The notes beneath the pieces were generated by a model, which was given only the letters and a program-made list of their open reading frames with translations, did no database searches and was not told the origin of the DNA. 64,000 bases of DNA from Peribacillus sp. ACCC06369 (GTDB taxonomy: Bacteria; Bacillota; Bacilli; Bacillales; DSM-1321). The position numbers and the translations under genes are program-made. The stretch is taken from positions 4,588,001 to 4,652,000 of the forward strand of contig NZ_JAUCEN010000002.1 in NCBI RefSeq assembly GCF_030348945.1. Direction: 5' to 3'. Below, piece after piece: positions 1 to 9,005 of the stretch (the first letter of the stretch is position 1; every line of letters begins with the position of its first letter).

Positions 1-477
1 GTCGATGAAACGTATATCAAAGTAAAAGGTCAATGGATGTATCTGTATCGTGCAGTGGATTCCAAAGGAAACACGATTGATTTTTATCTCAGTAAAACAA
101 GAAACAAAAAGGCTGCAAAGCGCTTCTTCAAGAAAGCTTTGCGGTCTTTTCATGTTTCTAAGCCTCGTGTCATGACGGTCGATAAGAATCCGGCTTATCC
201 TATATCAATTGAAGAGTTGAAAAAAGAGAAAAGCATACCTGATGGTATGTAACTTAGACAACAGAAGTACTTGAATAACATAGTGGAGCAAGATCGTCGC
301 TTTATAAAGAAGCGAGTCCGTTCTATGCTAGGATTAAAAACGTTTCGAACAGCCAAACAAATCATCTGTGGAGTGGAGGTGATGCATATGCTGAAAAAAG
401 GACAACTTCAACAAGGGGTGAAGTCTGTCCAAAGTGAGATTGAATTTATACTTAAATTATTTGGAGTAGCCTCATAA
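1..477 (+). pseudogene. IS6-family transposase, C-terminal part with in-frame stop
   Basis: Frame 1 reads from the window edge (VDETYIKVKGQWMYLYRAVD) through the DDE catalytic core to the C-terminal helix region (NNIVEQDRRFIKKRVRSMLG), both typical of IS6/IS431 transposases. A TAA at 250-252 splits the frame after residue IPDGM; the same frame resumes at once and continues to 477. The second catalytic Asp region (VMTVDKNPAY) and the downstream E segment are recognisable. The gene is therefore broken by a single nonsense change rather than by deletion. The N-terminus lies upstream of the window. Confidence 0.85.
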
Positions 478-539
478 TTCATAGATGAAAAGGATATTGA
501 GTTTCTACGTTTCTAACAGGTCATATTTGCACCAGAACC
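1..539 (+). mobile_element. IS6-family element, right part (left end outside window)
   Basis: The window opens inside an IS6/IS26-type insertion sequence. The transposase frame runs to 477. The right terminal repeat is probably at 526-539, where TTTGCACCAGAACC is the reverse complement of a GGTTCTGGTGCAAA end, close to the usual IS6 end. The left end is not in the window, and the transposase carries a stop, so this copy is probably not self-mobile. Confidence 0.7.
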
Positions 540-649
540 TTTTTACATGTCTTTCCGATAATGCCAAAGAAAATTCAAAAACAGAACGAACTTCAGAATC
601 TTTAACAGGAATCGGTTGTCAGCATCCCCTCATTATGAAAGCTTTTGTC

Positions 650-1759
650 CTATTGATAATTCGTTGTTCCTAAGCCCTTAATTTTTGTTTTAACATGTAT
701 GTTTATTTTGGATTTTGCTAGATTTTTCCCCCAGTCATCTTGTACTTTTTTCCACTCTTGATAGGTGTAGGCTCTTGCATACAGACCAAGCCCTAGAGGA
801 TCAATTTGAGCTTTTTGTATTTTCTGAATTAATCGGTTGAATTCATTCTCGAGCTCATTTGCAATGCTTTTTTCAAGCTTTGCATAATCTTTTTTGACAT
901 CGAATGGAAAGAGTTGTTCGGATATCGAGATTTGTAAATTTACATTTATATCATATACAAAGTGTCTATTGAACTTTACTTTCTTCTTTACTTTCAAATC
1001 TGGAATGGAGAAGCTGATGTATGGTTTGCCTTTACTGGCGGATTCCATAGAAACCGGAATAGTTATGGAATAATCACCTTTTTGTTTACCTTCTAAAATA
1101 TTTAATAATTGATTTTCTTCAGGTGTTATTGTTAATTTATACTGGCCGGACTGAGCTAGAAGTGCGGAGCCTGTTAGCTCGATTCTTTTTTTCTTTTTGA
1201 TTTGGGTGATCCAGGCTGTTCTCCCTTTGTCCTTCATTTGTCTGTGAAAATCCTGGAGGGTCGTTTTTTTCACAATATTTCTCTTGGCGGCAGCATCAAT
1301 TAAACTTGTTAAATATAGAGATAGTCGCGGTTTATCTGTTGGTTTATCGAAAATAACATCTGCAACTGATCCATCTACAGCGACAACACGCGCGGTTACT
1401 GTATTTTTAGGATCTCTGAAGAAAGGATCGAGATAGTCAAACCAATCCTTCTTTTTAAGCAGTCGTTTCCCCACCAAAAAGATTTGCGTTTTACTTCCTG
1501 ATGTTAATCCTATTACCCTCGCATCAAATTTTTCTCTTGAATGTCGGAGGGTGTATGATTTAACTTCATACACTTCTTCCTTATCTTTTGCCTCTTTACT
1601 AAATATCGGGCTTGACATATACACTAATAAATTATCCTCTTCATCTAAATCGAGGCCTAAAATAAGTGAGGCGCTAATTTCCTCTATTGGTGTTGCATCC
1701 ATACACCCAGAGAGTATCATTACAAGGGTCAAAAGACACAATCCTATTTTTCGGCTCAT
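650..1759 (-). CDS. Ger(x)C family spore germination lipoprotein (C subunit)
   Basis: This is the C subunit of a GerA-type nutrient germinant receptor, a lipoprotein on the outer face of the spore inner membrane. The N-terminus has a type II signal peptide with lipobox LSGC (Cys19 from the chosen start). The roughly 370-residue length and layout fit the GerAC/GerKC family. The start is the ATG at 1759, because GGAGG lies 8 nt upstream, inside the last codons of the B-subunit gene; an in-frame GTG at 1768 overlaps that site and is less likely. It is the last gene of an A-B-C operon, and the B stop precedes this start by only a few bases. The cognate germinant cannot be read from the sequence. 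Confidence 0.92.
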   Translation of the reverse strand: MSRKIGLCLLTLVMILSGCMDATPIEEISASLILGLDLDEEDNLLVYMSSPIFSKEAKDKEEVYEVKSYTLRHSREKFDARVIGLTSGSKTQIFLVGKRLLKKKDWFDYLDPFFRDPKNTVTARVVAVDGSVADVIFDKPTDKPRLSLYLTSLIDAAAKRNIVKKTTLQDFHRQMKDKGRTAWITQIKKKKRIELTGSALLAQSGQYKLTITPEENQLLNILEGKQKGDYSITIPVSMESASKGKPYISFSIPDLKVKKKVKFNRHFVYDINVNLQISISEQLFPFDVKKDYAKLEKSIANELENEFNRLIQKIQKAQIDPLGLGLYARAYTYQEWKKVQDDWGKNLAKSKINIHVKTKIKGLGTTNYQ

Positions 1760-1764
1760 GAAAA

Positions 1765-2856
1765 TCACCTCCGTGAAAATCTCTCATATCCCCAACTGTA
1801 AACCCATAAAAAAACGGGAAACACATATGCTATCGCAATCCCGGCATTCGAGATCCATTTTTGCCAGGTTGTTACTTGCATCCATGTTGGTTGAACAAAA
1901 AATATGGCCACGACGAGTAAACCTAACAAAACGGGCACATATAAACTATGATCCTGCTTATTCATTAATTGACTGAAACTAAAGACCGTACAGTACATGT
2001 ACAAGATCCAGGATCTTGAGGAAAAAAGGATTAAAATATTCAATATAACCATGTCAAGACGTTCAATAAAAGGGAATTCAATCACTTTGAGCATATTTAG
2101 GACAGGCTGATTAAAATCGGTAATGCTATCCGGACTAAAGAACACAAAACAGCTAATGGTTACAAAGAGATAAAAGAACATCGATATGGTGTTGGCAATA
2201 ATAATTCCATGAATGGCATATTGCTTTTTCTGTAAAAAAGGATAAAAGAAAAAGGCAAGCTCAAACCCTAGGAACGAATAAATTACCGGCAGCATGGTAG
2301 CTGAAATTGACTTCCAACCAACTTTAAACAATGGAAGTAAATGCAAGAAACTTCCATCTTTTAATGGAAACAAAAAAATAACCGGGAGCCACATCGTCAT
2401 ATAGAAAATCAATTCATTATATCTTCCAATAACACGGAGACCATTCCTGACTATAAATAATACCGGGATTGAAAATAACAACACAATTAAGTAGTCAGGT
2501 GTATTGGGAAGAAACCATGCTTTTATATAAAGCAAAGTGTTAATAAATATCAGTAAAGAAACGCATAAAGTGTATCCAAGAATAATGAAAATAGCCACTT
2601 TACCTAGTATTTTTCCAAAAAACCGGATAAGAAGATCGTAAAGCGTGTCATTTGGGTACTTCTCAGCCGTTTTCACCATAATAATACTGGCAGCAACGCT
2701 TAATATCCAACCAATGATGAGGCCCATCCAGCCGTCTGTTCCAGCCTTTTCGGCAACAACTCTTGGAAGCGACAAAAAACCGACCCCCATCTGGGTCCCA
2801 ACAATCAAAAAAATGAATTGCAGTAGGGTGATTTCATTATAGGTGTATTTTTTCAT
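1765..2856 (-). CDS. GerAB/spore germination permease family protein (B subunit)
   Basis: Integral membrane subunit of a GerA-type germinant receptor, related to amino acid/polyamine/organocation permeases. About ten hydrophobic segments span the whole protein, beginning with FIFLIVGTQMGVGFLSLPR, the conserved first helix of the family, which includes the unwound GVG ligand motif. The length (about 363 aa) is normal. The likely start is the ATG at 2856 with AAGGTGAGG just upstream; a GTG at 2865 sits inside that site. The stop of the A gene lies about 10 bp upstream, so translation is tightly coupled. In characterised receptors the B subunit is the main germinant-binding protein. Confidence 0.92.
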   Translation of the reverse strand: MKKYTYNEITLLQFIFLIVGTQMGVGFLSLPRVVAEKAGTDGWMGLIIGWILSVAASIIMVKTAEKYPNDTLYDLLIRFFGKILGKVAIFIILGYTLCVSLLIFINTLLYIKAWFLPNTPDYLIVLLFSIPVLFIVRNGLRVIGRYNELIFYMTMWLPVIFLFPLKDGSFLHLLPLFKVGWKSISATMLPVIYSFLGFELAFFFYPFLQKKQYAIHGIIIANTISMFFYLFVTISCFVFFSPDSITDFNQPVLNMLKVIEFPFIERLDMVILNILILFSSRSWILYMYCTVFSFSQLMNKQDHSLYVPVLLGLLVVAIFFVQPTWMQVTTWQKWISNAGIAIAYVFPVFLWVYSWGYERFSRR

Positions 2857-2866
2857 TTTCCTCACC

Positions 2867-4450
2867 TTATCTTTTAGGCTTTCCCTGACGATTGGATTGA
2901 ATGGTCCTTACACTTTTTGGTCTTGTAATCATTTTCCATAAAGGAAACCGAATAAATGAGTCCTTCATATCAGCAAACCGGAAAGGAGCTAATGGGCTTG
3001 CATACGGAGTTCCCAGCGATTCAAGACTAATTAAATGGGCAATCAACGTCATGGCACCAATCATGATTCCAGTACTTCCAAACATGACTGCTAATAACAT
3101 CATTGGAAATCGCAGCATTCGGATAGCCGTCCCCATGTCATAACTTGGAATGATAAATGAGCCGATTGCTGTTGCAGAAACGACAATCACCATGATATTG
3201 CTTACTATCCCTGCCTGAACAGCTGCCTGTCCGATCACAATCCCTCCCACAATTCCAACCGTTTGGCCTATTGGAGCCGGAAGACGAACGCCCGCTTCTC
3301 TCATCATTTCAATGGTAACCTCCATCAGGAGTGCTTCAATGATTGGCGGAAAGGGCACAACCACCCGTGATTCTGCGATGGATAAAAAAAGCTTTAAAGG
3401 AATGACTTCGTAATTATAGGATATAATGGCTACATATGTTGAAGGTAGAAATAATGTGATCATAAAGGCGAAAAAGCGCAGCAACCGTATCAATGATGCT
3501 GCTAACCAGCGTGTGCTGTAATCATCAACACTCTGAAGAAAAGACATTAATGTTACCGGAGCAATTAAAACAGATGGCGAACGATCGACGATAACGGCAA
3601 ATCGACCTTGAAGAATTTGTGAAGCTGCTGAGTCCGGCCTCTCGGTTAATATAAACTGAGGAAACGGGGAATATGGGTTATCTTCAATTAATTCAGATAG
3701 TTCACCAGTATTAATTATTACGTCCATTTGAATCTGTTTGATTCTGTCTTCAAGTTCCTGCAGTACTTCTTCGCTAGCAACATCTCCCAAATAAACGATA
3801 AAGACCTTTGACTTTCCGCGAACACCGACTGTAAGTTCCTTTATGATCAAATCTCGGTTAGGAATATACCTTCGCAACATTGCTACATTCTGACTTCCGG
3901 TCTCTACAAATCCCTGGTGGGCACCTTTCAGTGATGTTTCAAGCTTCGGATCTTCAATCGCTCTTTGAGGCCATCCTTTTGTATCCAAAAGAAACGCTTT
4001 CGTTTCCCCTTGGATGAATAAGGCGCTGTCACCTGCAAAAAGTGCATTTTCAACGGATTTCCATGAATGGACGTCTTCAACATCCCCTACAGTTGTAGGC
4101 AATCCCTTCTTTGGGTCGAAAGAGGATTGCATCACGGCACTTAGAACGTTATTGCTTATTGAATTTTTATCTGTTAAACCATCTACGTATACTAAAGCTG
4201 CCTTTGTTCCCTTTCCGGCGAATTCGAAGTGGCGAATCACCAAATCCGGAGCATGGTGAAACATCTGCTGAAGTACTTGTATATTCATCGATAAATCAGG
4301 ATACAGCGGAGAATGATCTATCGAACTAAGTTTTTCTGAATAAACATTTTGGTTTGTTTGCTGGTATTTTGAATGACGTTTCCTTTTAAATAAACCGGAG
4401 AAAAAAATATGGAACGACCCCCTTTCTCTCAGATTTATCATTTCTCGCAT
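2867..4450 (-). CDS. GerA family spore germination protein (A subunit)
   Basis: First gene of the receptor operon, a 527-residue GerAA/GerKA-type protein. A soluble N-terminal domain of about 270 residues includes the conserved stretches LVYVDGLTD and GDSALFIQG. It is followed by a membrane domain with the family motifs RSPSVLIAP, TLFLPSTYVA and PAPIGQTVGIVGGIVIGQAAV. GerA A subunits oligomerise to form the ion channel opened during germination. The 5' end is uncertain: neither ATG near 4450 has a clear ribosome site, whereas AAAGGGGG about 40 bp inside lies upstream of an in-frame ATT, an unusual start. A sporulation promoter upstream is likely but I could not place it with confidence. Confidence 0.92.
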   Translation of the reverse strand: MREMINLRERGSFHIFFSGLFKRKRHSKYQQTNQNVYSEKLSSIDHSPLYPDLSMNIQVLQQMFHHAPDLVIRHFEFAGKGTKAALVYVDGLTDKNSISNNVLSAVMQSSFDPKKGLPTTVGDVEDVHSWKSVENALFAGDSALFIQGETKAFLLDTKGWPQRAIEDPKLETSLKGAHQGFVETGSQNVAMLRRYIPNRDLIIKELTVGVRGKSKVFIVYLGDVASEEVLQELEDRIKQIQMDVIINTGELSELIEDNPYSPFPQFILTERPDSAASQILQGRFAVIVDRSPSVLIAPVTLMSFLQSVDDYSTRWLAASLIRLLRFFAFMITLFLPSTYVAIISYNYEVIPLKLFLSIAESRVVVPFPPIIEALLMEVTIEMMREAGVRLPAPIGQTVGIVGGIVIGQAAVQAGIVSNIMVIVVSATAIGSFIIPSYDMGTAIRMLRFPMMLLAVMFGSTGIMIGAMTLIAHLISLESLGTPYASPLAPFRFADMKDSFIRFPLWKMITRPKSVRTIQSNRQGKPKR

Positions 4451-4548
4451 AAGAAAAAATATACTCTATGCTGTAAAAAGTCAGGAAAATGCGGATTTAC
4501 AACGTTAAGGAAATTACTCATAATCAAAACGACCCGTGTTGAACTGCA

Positions 4549-4586
4549 AAAAGAGCATCTGCTTTCAAGCAGATGCTCTTTTTTTG
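4549..4586. terminator. Bidirectional intrinsic terminator
   Basis: AAAGAGCATCTGCTT is followed by a short loop and its inverse, then TTTTTTT; the other strand also ends in a short T tract. It lies between the minus-strand germination operon and the ligase remnant. Confidence 0.75.
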
Positions 4587-4599
4587 AAGAGTTTCTTCT

Positions 4600-5112
4600 A
4601 TTGATATTTTGTATTTGAATGGTGCATCTCTTATAAACAAACCTTTATCTGAACGCTTAGATACCTTAAACACCATTGTAGAAAACACTCCGTATATATC
4701 TACTTGTCCTACTTATTCAGACCGTGATGAACTTTATAACAGAGTAGAGCTTTTAGGACTGGAAGGTGTGGTTTCTAAGAATTTAAATAGACCTTATACA
4801 TTGGATTCAAGACCACAAGACGTATTTCTCAAAATAAAGAACTATCAATATGATTCGGTAAAAATAGGAGCAATTCGCAAGAAAAAATTTGGTTGGTTAA
4901 TGTTAGATCAGGATAATCAATACAGAGGTATATTGGAATTTGTTCCTCCAAAAGAAAGAAAAGCCTTTTACGAAATATCTAAGCAGCTAATCACTAACGA
5001 GGATGAAAACTATTTTTATCTTGATCCATTAATAAAGTGTGAAGTGAAATTCCAATGCTTGTCTAAAAAGGGACTTATGAGAAGCGCAAGTTTTCAAAAA
5101 TTCATCATTTAA
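4600..5112 (+). pseudogene. ATP-dependent DNA ligase remnant (C-terminal half)
   Basis: The frame matches the second half of the small Bacillus ATP-dependent DNA ligases. It contains DILYLNG/NKPLSERL, then LEGVVSKNL (nucleotidyltransferase motif IV region), DVFLKIKNYQY (motif V, KxK), and an OB-fold-like C-terminus ending in KCEVKFQCLSKKGLMRSASF. The N-terminal part with the catalytic KxDG lysine is missing; the homology starts right after the terminator at 4586, with no start codon or ribosome site suited to it. A separate N-terminal remnant of the same kind of protein lies at 37933-38040. This piece cannot be an active ligase. Confidence 0.7.
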
Positions 5113-5152
5113 AAATGCTGTCCATATTTTTTGTACAGCATTTCATTTTTTT
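5113..5152 (+). terminator. Intrinsic terminator after ligase remnant
   Basis: AAATGCTGT and ACAGCATTT form the stem (5113-5121 with 5135-5143), followed by CATTTTTTT. Confidence 0.75.
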
Positions 5153-5240
5153 GTCCAAGAGTACAACCTCTTTTATGCACAATTACATTCACAGTTTGTG
5201 TCCGATATAAAAACCCACCAAATTGGGAGCCATTTTAATC

Positions 5241-5256
5241 AACTAACGCACCCGTT
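5241..5256. repeat. GTTAG repeat R1: right arm cut by IS110
   Basis: AACTAACGCACCCGTT is a right arm interrupted after the TT of GTTAGTT by the IS110 left end. Its continuation, AGTTTTAAAGTATA, appears at 6739 immediately after the IS. It matches the usual AGTTTAAGTACA that follows other right arms. Confidence 0.7.
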
Positions 5257-6738
5257 CGTATTATAAGGTCATCCAGAAAATATTTCTGGTTGACCATTTT
5301 TTATATCGATATATGATAACCGTAGCCGGTGTAGAACGTCCGCACCTGTGGGACTAGATCCCGTCAACTAAACAGTTCGCCCCCTACTTGTAGAAACATG
5401 ATTGAGGCTGGTTGGGACTATGATCTCGTATAACAAGCGAAGCTATGATACTACAAGAAGGAATTGGGGTACCGGTTATTTTATATTAGGAGGAGATAAT
5501 TTATGAATCCAGTAGTTGGTCTGGATGTGGCAAAAGGGGAAAGTCAGGTTCAAGCTTTCTTGGATAAAAAGCAGCCTTACAAAAAAGGCTTTAAAGTAGC
5601 ACATACTCTTGAAGGGTTAGCTAGTCTTCTAGACTTTATTAGAGAAGTAGAAAATGTATCCGGGGAACGGCCTCCCATTGTATTAGAATCCACTGGACAT
5701 TATCATACACCAGTTGTCCAGTATTTCGAGGATAGAGGGTACTTATTGATTATCGTAAATCCACTCATATCGTATCGAGCTAAGAGTTCTAGTTTACGCA
5801 AGGTAAAGACAGATGTCATTGACGCTCGCCATCTCTGCGAGCTGTATTATAAAGAGGACTTAGAGCCTTATAAACAGCGAGGAATCCAGCTCTTAAACCT
5901 ACGTAACCTTACAAGACAGCACGAAAATATTACAGGCATGTTTGTACAAACTAAATTACAATTTCAAGCAGTTCTGGATCAAGTGTGTTTCCTGAATACC
6001 GTGGGGTTTTTGGGGACTTACATTCATATGTTTCTTTACTAACTTTACACGCATTTCCTACCTCCGAAGAAATCTTGGATACTGGTGAAGAGACAATCGC
6101 CAAGAAAATAAAAGAATTATGTAAAAGTCGTTCGCAAAAATGGGCAGACAGTCAGGCAGAAAAATTGATGGCCGCCGCAGCTCAAAATCCATTTCAGAAA
6201 AACCTATATCATAGTCTGATTTTAAGCCTGGATATGTATATTAATATGCTTCTTGAATACAAAAAGCATCTATCCAAGCTTGAAGATGAGATAGATGCTT
6301 TAGCAAAAGGTATTGAAGAGTGTAAGATTATCCAATCGATCCCTGGTATCGGAGAAAAAATCGCTGCCACGATAATTTCTGAAATTGGGGAAATTGATCG
6401 GTTTAATCATCCTAAGAAACTGGTTGCATTTGCCGGAATCGATCCAAGTGTCTTTGAATCTGGTACATTCAAAGGTACTTTAAATCGGATTACCAAAAGA
6501 GGTTCTAGTAGGCTACGACACGCCTTGTATATGGCTGTAAAATGTGCCATTCGTGATTGTCGCAAAAAGAAAACGACAGATGAAATCATTCCTCGTAACA
6601 AGCGATTACGAGAGTTTTATGATAAGAAACGTGAGGAAGGAAAGCCCTTTAAAGTAGCCGTTATAGCATGTGCCAATAAATTCTTACATTGGATTTATTC
6701 ACTTTTAAAAAGCAAATCGATTTTCCAAGATCTAGCCT
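5257..6738 (+). mobile_element. IS110-family element inserted in GTTAG repeat R1
   Basis: The element runs from CGTATTATAAGG (5257) to the last codons of the transposase. Boundaries come from the flanks: CACCCGTT on the left and AGTTTTAAAGTATA on the right reconstitute a repeat right arm. The left end holds about 245 bp of noncoding DNA before the transposase, the usual IS110 architecture. A stem-loop (GGTCATCCAGAAA against TTTCTGGTTGACC, 5268-5298) lies just inside. The same left-end sequence occurs inverted at 8060-8110. The exact ends are inferred. Confidence 0.65.
5300..5495 (+). ncRNA. Candidate IS110 bridge RNA region
   Basis: IS110 elements are known to express a structured bridge RNA from the noncoding left end upstream of the recombinase. 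This stretch is that region: about 200 nt without an ORF, with several short inverted repeats, and partly conserved in the IS110 remnant at 7990-8060. No guide loops were assigned. The call rests on position and family knowledge only. Confidence 0.35.
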
Positions 6739-6740
6739 AG
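5503..6740 (+). pseudogene. IS110-family transposase, frameshifted
   Basis: The frame starts at ATG 5503 with AGGAGG 8 nt upstream. The N-terminal DEDD RuvC-like domain is clear (VVGLDVAKGESQV, VLESTGHYHTPV, KVKTDVIDARHL). Near 5985 the frame is lost: DQV should be followed directly by FPEYRGVFGDLHSY, which is read in another frame (5985-6740). An extra TG in a GTGTG run explains this. The downstream part keeps the Transposase_20 domain with the IPGIGEKIAATIISEIG helix-hairpin-helix and the C-terminal catalytic region LVAFAGIDPSVFESG. Repairing the frameshift would give about 410 residues. The copy is probably inactive unless programmed shifting occurs. Confidence 0.85.
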
Positions 6741-6764
6741 TTTTAAAGTATAACTAAACAGCCC
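6739..6764. repeat. GTTAG repeat R1 continuation and degenerate left arm
   Basis: AGTTTTAAAGTATA resembles the flank that follows other right arms, and AACTAAACAGCCC resembles the start of a left arm. The IS110 stop codon TAG overlaps the first bases. Confidence 0.5.
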
Positions 6765-6874
6765 AAAAATTTCCAAACACAGAACCTTGGACGGTTATTT
6801 GGTATACGCAAATTTAGTAAATCATGAAACATTTTAAGTGTTTATTGAAAAATGTTGACAAACTATTGGCTGGT

Positions 6875-7105
6875 TTAGTTCATTAAGAAACCCTGTATGG
6901 AAACAAAGAATACAAATAAAGAGATAACAATGTTCATATATCCCCAAAAGCCTTTTCTGTCTTTTTGAAGTTCGGCAAATCCTGTCACCAATATAAGTGC
7001 CCCTAAGAAAAGCATATAATACGGCATTAACTCGGCTTCCGTTATTAGACTATAACTTGATATAACAATAACAACTATTGCTAAGATAACTCTAACCATT
7101 TTCAA
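6875..7105 (-). CDS. DUF3953-like small membrane protein
   Basis: A 76-residue protein with three predicted membrane helices, around residues 5-20, 28-45 and 56-73. The pattern, including YYMLFLGALILVTGFAELQ, resembles the DUF3953 (YczI) family of Bacillus membrane proteins of unknown function. It lies 75 bp downstream of another small membrane protein gene on the same strand. The two form the gene content between repeats R1 and R2. Confidence 0.6.
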   Translation of the reverse strand: MKMVRVILAIVVIVISSYSLITEAELMPYYMLFLGALILVTGFAELQKDRKGFWGYMNIVISLFVFFVSIQGFLMN

Positions 7106-7179
7106 GAAAATATTTCCCCCTATTAAGCAACTCCCTTATTGAAGTAGAGGACTTGTACTTTAAGAACAAAATTTATTTA

Positions 7180-7494
7180 TTAGGCACTAATAATACTGTT
7201 TTTATTTTTTAAGTAAATAAACAAATTAAATATGCTTAACCCTAAAATTATAAGAAACAAATATGAGGAAATAGCGTCTCCTGCTAAATTTAATTCATCA
7301 GCTATAAATCCCATAATAATAAGATTAATACCAGAAACAATTATTGAAATTAGTGAAGTAATACTAACTGTGAAGCCATTAACGAGGTTGCTTCGTTTCT
7401 TTTGAACCAATAAAATAATTGAAATAACAATTAAACTAATTATCAAAGTAATAAAAACTAATCTTAAAAAATCGTATATTTCCAACCCTTCCAT
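7180..7494 (-). CDS. Small membrane protein of unknown function
   Basis: A roughly 104-residue protein with three hydrophobic segments (LVFITLIISLIVISIILLV, SLISIIVSGINLIIMGFIA, YLFLIILGLSIFNLFIYL) and a short KNK tail. I chose the ATG at 7494, with AAGGGGG 7 nt upstream, over the ATG at 7500 that touches the ribosome site. I do not recognise a family. The gene starts about 60 bp from the left arm of repeat R2. Confidence 0.6.
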   Translation of the reverse strand: MEGLEIYDFLRLVFITLIISLIVISIILLVQKKRSNLVNGFTVSITSLISIIVSGINLIIMGFIADELNLAGDAISSYLFLIILGLSIFNLFIYLKNKNSIISA

Positions 7495-7551
7495 AGTCAT
7501 CCCCCTTATTATCCTTCCTCTATTAATTTACCATAAAAATCCATATTTAAC

Positions 7552-7577
7552 TTTATGCAACTAACCTGCCCCGTTAG
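7552..7577. repeat. GTTAG repeat R2: left arm
   Basis: TTTATGCAACTAACC, then TGCCCCGTTAG. After GTTAG the copy is interrupted by the IS110 remnant and the 210-bp repeated segment; a right-arm-like stretch follows at 8111. Confidence 0.75.
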
Positions 7578-7780
7578 CCATCCATGAATCGCAAAAATCG
7601 GCGATTCACCACAAAGAATGAAAATGGTTAGGAAGTGTCAATACTGATACTGACCTTAATCCAGTCAACCCTAATCCATAGACTAATTAATTAACGCTCT
7701 CCTCTTTTTTTTAAACGATTGAGCAGGGTCCTTTTAAGTATTGTCATTTTTCATTTTTAAAGAAACTTATTTTCATGGTA
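7571..7780. repeat. 210-bp segment, copy 1 (second copy 25016-25226)
   Basis: This segment is about 98% identical, in the same orientation, to 25016-25226. Both copies begin exactly at CCGTTAG of a repeat arm (left-type arm here, right-type arm in the other copy) and end at TTCATGGTA. It has no ORF of note. It contains a GAATCGC...GCGATTC hairpin and a long T tract. It could be a gene-less cassette or one end of a mobile element. Confidence 0.85.
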
Positions 7781-7784
7781 GTTT

Positions 7785-8110
7785 AAAATCCCTTGTTCCT
7801 CCAAGTATTGATTAAAAGGAGTATGGTGATGCCCTGTAGATTCTAGCCTTGTCACCTCTTCAATCTCTTATTAAAAGTCTATGAAAGGATTTAATTCCTC
7901 TTTGATATGTTTCATCGAAAAGCTCTTCCAATACGGTTTAGATTGATCTAAAAGCCTGACTTGGTTCTCTCCATTTGCCACATCCAGTCCAACAATTATC
8001 GTTCACGGGATCATGTCCCGCGCATCCGTCCATCCTACCTTGGCTACTGATATAATAGGTTCCATTAAAAAAAGGTCAACCAGTAAATAAACTGGCTAAC
8101 CTTATAATAC
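7785..8110 (-). mobile_element. IS110-family remnant (left end and transposase N-terminus)
   Basis: Reverse-strand translation gives IVGLDVANGENQVRLLDQS, then a decayed stretch with stops, then RLESTGHHHTPFNQYLEEQG. Both match the N-terminal domain of the IS110 element at 5257 (VVGLDVAKGESQV, LESTGHYHTPVVQYF). Its left end, at the high-coordinate side (8061-8110), carries the same CGTATTATAAGG terminus and GGTTAGCCAG/CTGGTTGACC hairpin. The left end is shortened by roughly 100 bp and the transposase C-terminal part is gone. Confidence 0.75.
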
Positions 8111-8130
8111 GAACACACCTGTTTGTTAAT
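8111..8130. repeat. GTTAG repeat R2: right-arm remnant
   Basis: CACACCTGTTTGTTAAT resembles GCACCTGTTAGTTTAA of other right arms. It adjoins the IS110 left end directly. Confidence 0.5.
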
Positions 8131-8204
8131 TAAAGACTTACTAAAACCAACACCCTCGTTTTCATAATTGGGATGAAAGGGATCTCAGTGGTTGATGCCA
8201 TTAT

Positions 8205-9005
8205 TTATCCGCGGGATTTTCCACCTGAAATATTAACGGTTGTACCTGTAATATAACTAGAACGGTCTGAAGCTAGATAAGTGACCAATTCACCAATTTC
8301 ATCCAATTTACCAGGTCGTCCAAGTGGTATCGTTTTGCTGTAATCTGTTCCAAGACCTTCTACTGTCACTCCACGTGTGTAAGCTAATGCTTCATTATAA
8401 GCGTCTGTTGTTAAACCTGTTTGCTCATTGATCCCTGGCGCAACACCGACTACGCGGATGTTGAATATCCCCAGCTCTTTTGCCCAAGAACGGGTAAAGC
8501 CATTGACAGCACCTTTTGTTGCCGAATAAACACTTTGTCCAGAAGATCCTTCCATACCTGCCTCGGAAGAAATATTAATGATAACGCCTTTATTATTTTT
8601 CACCATTACTCTCGCAACTGCCTGAGCACAAAGGTAAGGTCCTTTTTGATTGACGGCAACCATGAAATCAAAGTCCTTTTCACTTAACTCATACTCTGGC
8701 TTTTCGCCACGGAAATCAACAAGTAAACGTGGTAAGTTTACACCAGCATTATTAACTAAAATATCTACAGTTCCAAATAACTCGGTGGCTATGGTGACCA
8801 TATTTTCAACGCTTTCTTTATTGGTAACGTCGCATTGGATATGATATGTTCCATCAGTTTGTTCGCCAGTATTTACATTTAGATCGGAAACAATCACCTT
8901 TGTACCGTTCTTTACTAAATGCGCTGTAATTTTCGAGCCAATTCCAGAGGCACCACCTGTAACAATTGCCACTTTATTTTCTAATTGAGGCCATGATTCA
9001 TTCAT
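8205..9005 (-). CDS. srlD: Sorbitol-6-phosphate 2-dehydrogenase (SDR family)
   Basis: Short-chain dehydrogenase of 266 residues. The Rossmann glycine motif TGGASGIG is at 16-23, NNAG near 86, and the catalytic Tyr-Lys pair is in YSATK near 160. In the glucitol operon context the expected reaction is NAD-dependent oxidation of sorbitol 6-phosphate to fructose 6-phosphate in the cytoplasm, which feeds glycolysis. It is the last gene of the minus-strand operon, 179 bp downstream of the IIA gene. The identification rests on the operon; the SDR fold alone would not fix the substrate. Confidence 0.85.
   Translation of the reverse strand: MNESWPQLENKVAIVTGGASGIGSKITAHLVKNGTKVIVSDLNVNTGEQTDGTYHIQCDVTNKESVENMVTIATELFGTVDILVNNAGVNLPRLLVDFRGEKPEYELSEKDFDFMVAVNQKGPYLCAQAVARVMVKNNKGVIINISSEAGMEGSSGQSVYSATKGAVNGFTRSWAKELGIFNIRVVGVAPGINEQTGLTTDAYNEALAYTRGVTVEGLGTDYSKTIPLGRPGKLDEIGELVTYLASDRSSYITGTTVNISGGKSRG

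Noticed and set aside
4451..4500. A sigma-G promoter for the germination operon
   Set aside because: GCATT and CATAGAG with a 17-bp gap resemble it only partly; the -10 misses two key positions.
5268..8105. GGTCATCCAG/CTGGTTGACC hairpins at 5268 and 8063 as host terminators
   Set aside because: They are at the same place in two copies of the IS110 left end, so they belong to the element.
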